From: Panicum virgatum
Lineage: Eukaryota > Streptophyta > Magnoliopsida > Poales > Poaceae
Assembly: GCF_016808335.1 (NCBI RefSeq)
Contig: NC_053141.1
Coordinates: forward strand, 6,378,711 to 6,442,710
Length of the DNA stretch: 64,000 nucleotides
Direction of reading: 5' to 3'
The notes below the pieces were generated by a model that saw nothing but the letters and a program-made list of their open reading frames with translations, had not been told where the DNA came from and searched no databases. Shown one piece after another: positions 58,421 through 64,000 of this stretch. The translations under genes and the position numbers were made by a program. Every line of letters begins with the position of its first letter. Positions within the stretch are counted from its first letter, which is position 1.

Positions 58421-58578
58421 TAGGGGTGGTAAAGGGCCCAACATTTTGAACTAGAAAATCTAAGGATCGGGCCCTAAAAGGACCGGGCTCTAAACATATG
58501 TATTTTTGAACTAAAAATTTTAAGGGCTTTATTGAGCTGTGAAGAAGCCACTAGGGCCATGACCCATTACCACCCCTA
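58421..58578. mobile_element. hAT-type MITE upstream of the Nog1-type gene
   Basis: The 158-bp element has perfect 12-bp ends TAGGGGTGGTAA and TTACCACCCCTA, and a perfect 8-bp duplication GTTGCAAT (58413-58420 and 58579-58586). The duplication length fits the hAT superfamily. It starts 84 bp upstream of the gene's ATG, in the 5' untranslated region or core promoter. Confidence 0.9.
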
Positions 58579-58586
58579 GTTGCAAT

Positions 58587-59280
58587 GGATATTGCTGGCT
58601 CCTCGGATGGAGTCATGTTGCCACGGGACGCGGCCCACGTATGAAGAGTCGTTTGGCCCAACAAGATTCGTGGCTGGGATTTCTTCACATAAAAAAATAA
58701 ATTCATGAGACATTTGGTTTAGGGACAAATTTGTACGGTGATGTACGTGTATAGGAAACTTTTTCACGATTTGCAATTCAGTATTTGGCATTAATTCACT
58801 CATTGTTAGACCTTTTCGGTTTATACTTCATTTTTAGATAAACATTGAGAAGCTATTCTTGATCACAGCTGGGTGATCTCGTCATGGCAAGAAAATACTG
58901 ATCCTGTGATCCATGGTTTCAGTCTTGGAAAGTACACACACAAAGGACGTGCATCAACTCCATGCCGAAGTTGGTCTCATGGCCATTCGTTCCAATCGGT
59001 CTCTACTGAAACGACCCATGAGGGGGGGAAAAGAGTGAAGAAAAACTGTTCTTTTCTTCATTGGGATTTTCATTTTCCGAAGTTCATCTATACTATAAAG
59101 GATGAAAGAATTGTGTTGCTTTCTCACCTACATCAACCTAGACATCCCTCTCACAAATCCCCTCTTGAAGGCCCACATGAAAAGATTAGGTGCTTGACAG
59201 GATTTGATGGGAGGCAAAGACAACATCAAGGAAATTATTTCTGCCTAAATTCCCTGTTTTTTTCTCACCAAAGCGACACA
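58587..59280. other. Intergenic sequence with a Helitron-like 5' motif
   Basis: No gene is supported. TCTATACTATAAAG at 59087-59100, after an A, resembles the 5' end of grass Helitrons; no matching 3' hairpin-CTRR end is seen. Confidence 0.3.
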
Positions 59281-59566
59281 TACACGCCCGCTGTACCCGC
59301 CCGCTCCCCCGCGCTACCCACGCCGCTTTCGCCGCCCGCGCGCATGTAGCACCGCCTCCCCTGCCACGCTCCCCTGACGCCGCGACGACGCCTCCTGCGA
59401 CGAGTCCTGAGAGGGGAGGCACTGTCCCCGACGACGCCGCCGCCGACGACGCCGCCGCCGCCGACACCGCCGCCGACGTCGCGCCCCCGCACCCTGCCAC
59501 GCCGCCACCCCCGACGTCGCGCCCACGATGCCGACACCGCCACCCCCAACGTCGCGCGCCCCCTCA
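59281..59566. repeat. GC-rich degenerate repeats
   Basis: Irregular repeats of GACGCCGCCGCC and CGACGTCGCGCCC units create open frames on both strands. I treat it as low-complexity DNA, not a gene. Confidence 0.6.
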
Positions 59567-59571
59567 CCCTA

Positions 59572-59943
59572 TGTCAGGAAATAGAGCATTCTCTTTCAAT
59601 TAAGTGAAACCGGCAGCTAACGGAGAGCGTCGTCGAGTTCAACAACAGACGTTGTCTTCAGTAACGCCGTTGCCAGACGGATAACAGTAGTTTCTTTTTA
59701 CCGCTCTCACCCGGTTGTTGTTATTTAAGCCATGGTTTCTCTCTGTAATAAGTCATGGAGATGAATTCTGTTGAACCCTAGGTAGCGATAAGGTAGCTTT
59801 AGAACTCGCCGTCGCCATGGCGGCTTCGTTCATGCTGTAATCAGACCTCTGAATTTGGCTACTAGTTATTGTTTCCTGAAGAACTTGATTTATTTGCTAC
59901 TCGATCCTTCTCTGTTCGTTCTCTCTTCCTCTCGTTCCTCACA
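59572..59943 (+). repeat. 5' LTR of the Reina-like element
   Basis: The 372-bp LTR starts TGTCAGGAAATAG and ends TCCTCACA. TATTTAAG at 59722-59729 is a TATA-like box. Confidence 0.75.
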
Positions 59944-59944
59944 A

Positions 59945-59958
59945 TTGGTAATCAGAGC
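59945..59958 (+). other. Primer-binding site of the Reina-like element
   Basis: TTGGTAATCAGAGC directly follows the LTR. It has one extra A compared with TGGTATCAGAGC, so it is slightly degenerate. Confidence 0.7.
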
Positions 59959-60343
59959 AGGTCGTCCTCGGCGGGATTTACTCGCTTCCAGAGCCAGTTC
60001 CTCGTCTCGTGTCTGATCGGCGTGGTGCGTCGATGGTTGCGGCTTACCCGTGGAAAATCCCACCCTCCCATCCCGATTCGAGGAAAACACCCCTTTTTCC
60101 CCTTCATCTTGCAATTGTTTCGGTCACTGGTGAGGGTTGCAGAACAATTGTTTCTGCGTAAAATTCCGAGAACCATACTGACTCAAATTGCGGTGGCGAC
60201 GGCGGGAAGCACTCTTTGATTCGGGTTTTAGGACGAGTTGATGTGTGAAATTCCAAGATCAAAGCCGTGCTTCAGGTGACGATAGACTAGGTTTGCAGAT
60301 CTTGTGGGGAGGGGCAACCTGAACCGTATCTGCAGAATCACGG
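59959..60343 (+). other. Leader of the Reina-like element
   Basis: This is untranslated sequence between the primer-binding site and the gag ATG. The short frame 59869-60219 crosses the LTR border and is not a gene. Confidence 0.5.
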
Positions 60344-62220
60344 ATGGTGAAGATGGCAGGCTTGGAGGAAGAAGAGCAGTATGCTACAGCTATTGAAGTT
60401 GATGGGATTCGGCGTACCTTGGACATCTTCATGAAGAAACAAGATGCTAGCAACGAATCCATGAAGAAGAGTTTAGATGATGTGCTGAATTCTCTATCCA
60501 AGCTGACCACTTCTACGGTGGAAGACAAAGGCTCCAGTTTTAAGGGCACAAACCCAAAGGTGACAAAACACTTTTACCCTGCTCCTTCTTCTGTTCATGC
60601 TCAAGGTCATTATACAGAGGACATTCAGGGGATGCATCATGACACTACTTTTGTTGAGTATGAGTTAGATGACTATCCTTGGACACCTGAGGAATTAGAC
60701 AAATTCTATGAGTATGCTACTGTCCCATCTCATGGTCCTACACCACCACCTATCACTCACCATACCCACAAACAGCATCTTCATCAAATCCAACCACAAA
60801 TAGCCGAGCAAGTTTTCTTTCACCATGAAAATCCATTCCAAGCTCAAATGCATTTTCAACACAGAGCTGTAGCAAAGGGTCCCAAACTGTCTTTTCCAGA
60901 ATTTGATGGCACTGATGTGGATGGGTGGATTAAGAAAGCAGAAAAATATTTTGAGTTGGTGAGAGTTCCAAATAAGGATAGAGTTCAGATTGCTGTACTT
61001 TATATCAAAGGGAAAGCTGAGTTTTGGTGGAGGGGCACTGGTTGCAGTGCTATAGTATTACCATGGCATCAATTTTGTACTATGTTAGGGGGAAAATTCA
61101 ATGAGACCTCTTCTTGTGATGCTGTTGGTCAGTTTCACAGCTTGAAACAAACCCTGTCAGTAACTGAATATGTGGAGAAATTTGAGGAGCTGATGAGCTT
61201 GGTCAAGAGAAGTAATCCTGCTTTGTCAGAGGCTTACTTTGTAAGCAGTTTTATTTCTGGCTTGAAGGAGTACATACAGCATTATCTGCAATGTTACAAG
61301 CCACCTACTTTGAGTCAGGCCTTTTGGTATGCCAAACGACTCGAACAGGCCACTCCTTTTCCAAGGAAACAACCATTTCTGATGCCAGCCCAAAGACCAC
61401 AAAAATAATGGGTCAAAGACGCCAAAGAAAAGGACCAACCAGCCAATAATATTACTGAATTAAGAGCTGCTGGCAAATGTTTTAAATGTAGGGAGCCATG
61501 GGTACCTGGTCATGCTAAAATCTGTAAAGGGAAGCAAGCTTATTCTGTCATATTAGTTGAGAATGCCCAGGGGCAAGAAGAAGTTGCAGTGGTTGCTGAT
61601 GACACCACTTCTGAAGATACTGAATTTCATGATGCTGAACCAACAACTCAAGTCCAAATTTCAATGCATGCATTGACTGGTATTTCTCCTCAAACAACTG
61701 CCTTCACTTTAAAGCTGAATATTGACAACAGAATGGTTATAGCTCTTGTTGACAGTGGTAGTGATGTTTCTTTTATCAATGATAAATTTGCTATCAAGAC
61801 AGGCTTACAGATCTCCTCAGCACCAGAAATCACAATCACTGCAGCAAATGGCAAATCCATGACTAGTATTACTGCTTGCACAGCCTGTTCCTATTCTATT
61901 CAAGGCCACAAGTTTACATCTGATTTCAGAATGTTGGGTGTTCAGGGCTTTGACATTATCTTGGGAGCTGATTGGATTTACACACATAGTCCTATTGGTT
62001 TGGACTTAAAAAGGAGGGAACTATCCATTACAAAAGAAGGCACACAGTTGCTCACATTCTCTGACCAATTGGCTCACCCTGCTGGGCACTTATTGGGCAC
62101 AAGGAAATTATGTAAACTACTCAAGAAAAAGGTTGTAGGAGCTGTAGTGGTTCTTCAAAATCATGGCCTCCGTCAAGAATGTCATCAACCACAGTCTATA
62201 CCACCTGAAATAGTCTTCTT
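60344..62220 (+). pseudogene. Gag and protease of the Reina-like element, one stop, one frameshift
   Basis: Gag starts ATG 60344 and has a coiled N-terminus and the retrotransposon gag core (LSFPEFDGTDVDGWIKKAEKYF, LPWHQFCTMLGGKF). TAA at 61406-61408 interrupts it; the same frame continues with a modified zinc knuckle CFKCREPWVPGHAKIC (CX2CX7HX3C, an unusual spacing) and protease ALVDSGSDVSFIN near 61745. The frame then ends at 62341; pol continues in another frame from about 62210, so a one-base change lies near there. Confidence 0.85.
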
Positions 62221-63828
62221 TTGTCTGAATTTGGGGATGTTTTCCAGGATCCTCAGGAACTACCTCCACAGAGGTCAGTTGATCATTCTATTCCACTGGT
62301 GGATGATTCAAAACCTATACATCAAAGGCCCTACAGATTAGCCCATCACCAGAAAAATGCTATGGAGGAACTAATTCAACACCTCTTGCAGACACAAATG
62401 ATTAGACCTAGTGTCAGCCCTTACTCTTCTCCTGTTATCCTAGTAAAGAAAAAGGATGGTTCATGGAGACTATGTGTGGATTTCAGGCAATTAAACTCCA
62501 ACACAATTAAGAATAAGTATCCCATTCCTATCATAGAAGATCTTTTGGATGAATTGTTTGGTGCCAAGGTGTTTTCCAAAATTGATTTGCGGTCTGGCTA
62601 TCATCAGATTAGAATGTCTGAACAAGATATTCATAAGACTGCTTTTACCACTCACATGGGCCACTTTGAATATCTAGTGATGTCTTTTGGGCTAACAAAT
62701 GCCCCAGCAACCTTTCAAACACTAATGAACAATGTCTTGGCTCAGTTCTTGAGAAAGTTTGCACTGGTATTCTTTGATGATATACTAATTTACAGTAAAT
62801 CTCTATCTGACCATATTTCACACCTGAGATCAGTGCTGGAGGTGCTTCGAGACAATAAGCTGTTTGCTAAGCTTTCCAAGTGCACTTTTGCACAACCTGA
62901 AATTGAGTACTTGGGGCATGTGATTAGTCAAAAGGGAGTAGCCACAGACCCAGCAAAAATTTCAGTGATTCAGAATTGGCCAACACCACAGAATGTGACT
63001 GAGTTGAGATCATTTTTGGGCCTTACTGGGTATTACAGGAGGTTTATTCAGGCTTATGGGATAATTTGCAGACCTCTCTTTGATGCCTTAAAGAAGAATT
63101 CATTTGTCTGGTCACCTTCTCAGGATCTGGCTTTTACTCAACTTAAGCTGATCATGTCTACTCCACCAGTCCTGGCACTACCTGATTTCTCCCAACCTTT
63201 TGTCTTAGAAGCTGATGCTAGTGGTAATGGCATAGGGGCTGTTTTGATGCAGCAAGGGAAACCTATATCATTTATGAGTAAAACACTAGGCCCTCGAGCT
63301 GCAGCTTTGTCTACTTATGAAAAAGAGGCAATGGCCATTCTAGAAGCTCTCAAGAAGTGGAAGCATTATTTTGCCAGTACATCTTTAATCATCAAAACAG
63401 ACCAGCAGAGTTTGAGATACATTCATGATCAAAGATTAGTAGAAGGAATACAGCACAAGTTGCTAGTTAAACTATTGGGCTACAATTATAAAGTAGAGTA
63501 CAGGAAAGGCAAAGAAAACAAAGTTGCTGATGCTCTCTCAAGAGTCCAACATCCACAAGCACTTCAGGCTATTTCTCTGGTAGTTCCAGTGTGGATTGAT
63601 CAGGTCACAGCTACATATCAAGAAGACAGAGTTTGTCTAGATCTTATCACTAAACTCAGTATTGATGCTCATGCTGTTCCCAATTATACACTTCAAAATG
63701 GCATCCTCAGATATGAGGGCAGAGTGGTGGTAGGATCATCTGGAACTCTGAGGCCTTTGTTGTTGGATACTTTTCACAAGTCAGCTCTGGGGGGCATTCA
63801 GGAGAGAGAGCTACTTATCAGAGGTTGA
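62221..63828 (+). pseudogene. Reverse transcriptase-RNase H of the Reina-like element
   Basis: RT motifs are intact: [32 protein letters not shown] and [10 protein letters not shown] with both Asp. RNase H follows (LEADASGNGIGAVL, IKTDQQSLRYI). The frame ends at 63828 because a G run at 63788-63793 appears one base short; integrase reading continues in another frame. The domain order and identity are clear. Confidence 0.88.
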
Positions 63829-64000
63829 AATTGGTCTTCTATTGGCCTAAAATGCATCATGAGGTCAAGAAATATATCAAGATCTGTCCTATTTGTCAGA
63901 AAAATAAATCTGAACATACACCATATCTTGGATTATTAGAACCTCTTCCTGTTCCTAATATGGCCTGGACCCACATTTCCATGGACTTCATAGAAGGCCT
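63794..64000 (+). pseudogene. Integrase N-terminal part of the Reina-like element
   Basis: After the frame change the sequence reads ATYQRLKLVFYWPKMHHEV, then CPICQKNKSEH (the CC of the HHCC zinc finger) and WTHISMDFIEGL, the first catalytic Asp region. It continues beyond the window. Confidence 0.85.

Larger units (their letters stand above)
59572..64000 (+). mobile_element. Reina-like Gypsy chromovirus, 3' end outside window
   Basis: A short 5' LTR (59572-59943), primer-binding site, leader, gag, protease, RT-RNase H and the start of integrase follow in the Gypsy order. Short LTRs and the RT type ([22 protein letters not shown]) fit Reina-like chromoviruses. One nonsense codon and two frameshifts are visible. 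The left flank CCCTA (59567-59571) should be the target duplication. Confidence 0.85.

Noticed and set aside
59186..59567. Minus-strand frames of 70-104 codons.
   Set aside because: They lie in degenerate GCC/GAC repeats and contain only low-complexity Ala/Gly/Arg sequence.
1..64000. CRISPR arrays, operons, ribosomal or transfer RNA genes.
   Set aside because: No regular spacer-repeat array or RNA gene structure was recognised; the window is eukaryotic and the palindrome arrays belong to Sireviruses.

Overview
The window is grass (Poaceae, probably panicoid) nuclear DNA. The evidence is GC-rich coding exons, Tekay, Reina, Sirevirus and Ale LTR retrotransposons, and Tourist-, hAT- and Mutator-type MITEs. 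About four fifths of it is mobile DNA, largely nested. Only two host genes look intact: a single-exon F-box gene (46140-44701, minus) and a 14-exon Nog1-type GTPase gene with a likely plastid transit peptide (58337-48582, minus). A truncated second F-box copy lies at 37026-36627.

Left half (1-36626). The outermost element is an old minus-strand Tekay-type chromovirus, here called B (right LTR 33726-36626, left LTR remnant 14485-14824). A young plus-strand Tekay element, A (16211-29715, 5-bp duplication AAGAT), split B's integrase. A 12-kb Sirevirus, C (<1-14484), entered B's left LTR, and C's gag was itself broken by another Tekay-like LTR, D (1252-about 4700). LTR divergence counted by eye agrees with this nesting: B about 6 percent, C about 2 percent, A about 0.5 percent.

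Middle (36627-48581). The F-box fragment ends exactly at B. It is followed by solo Tekay LTR E (37776-40967, duplication GCTCG), a Mutator-type MITE interrupted by a solo Sirevirus LTR (42512-43984, duplication GTAGG), a LINE remnant, the intact F-box gene and a Tourist MITE.

Right (48582-64000). The Nog1-type gene carries a 5.2-kb Ale-type Copia element in intron 5 and a 158-bp hAT MITE 84 bp upstream of its ATG. A Reina-like Gypsy element starts at 59572 and leaves the window.

The most unusual signals concern the Tekay elements. (1) Four different Tekay-type LTRs (A, B, D, E) each hold two exon-like acidic coding blocks in matching phase. They are joined by a putative GC-AG intron, and codon changes between two of the families are mostly conservative. 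(2) Element A has two tandem paralogous accessory ORFs before gag. All three of its ATGs directly follow a polypyrimidine-CAG acceptor, and each accessory ORF is followed by its own AATAAA, as if expressed as alternative terminal exons.
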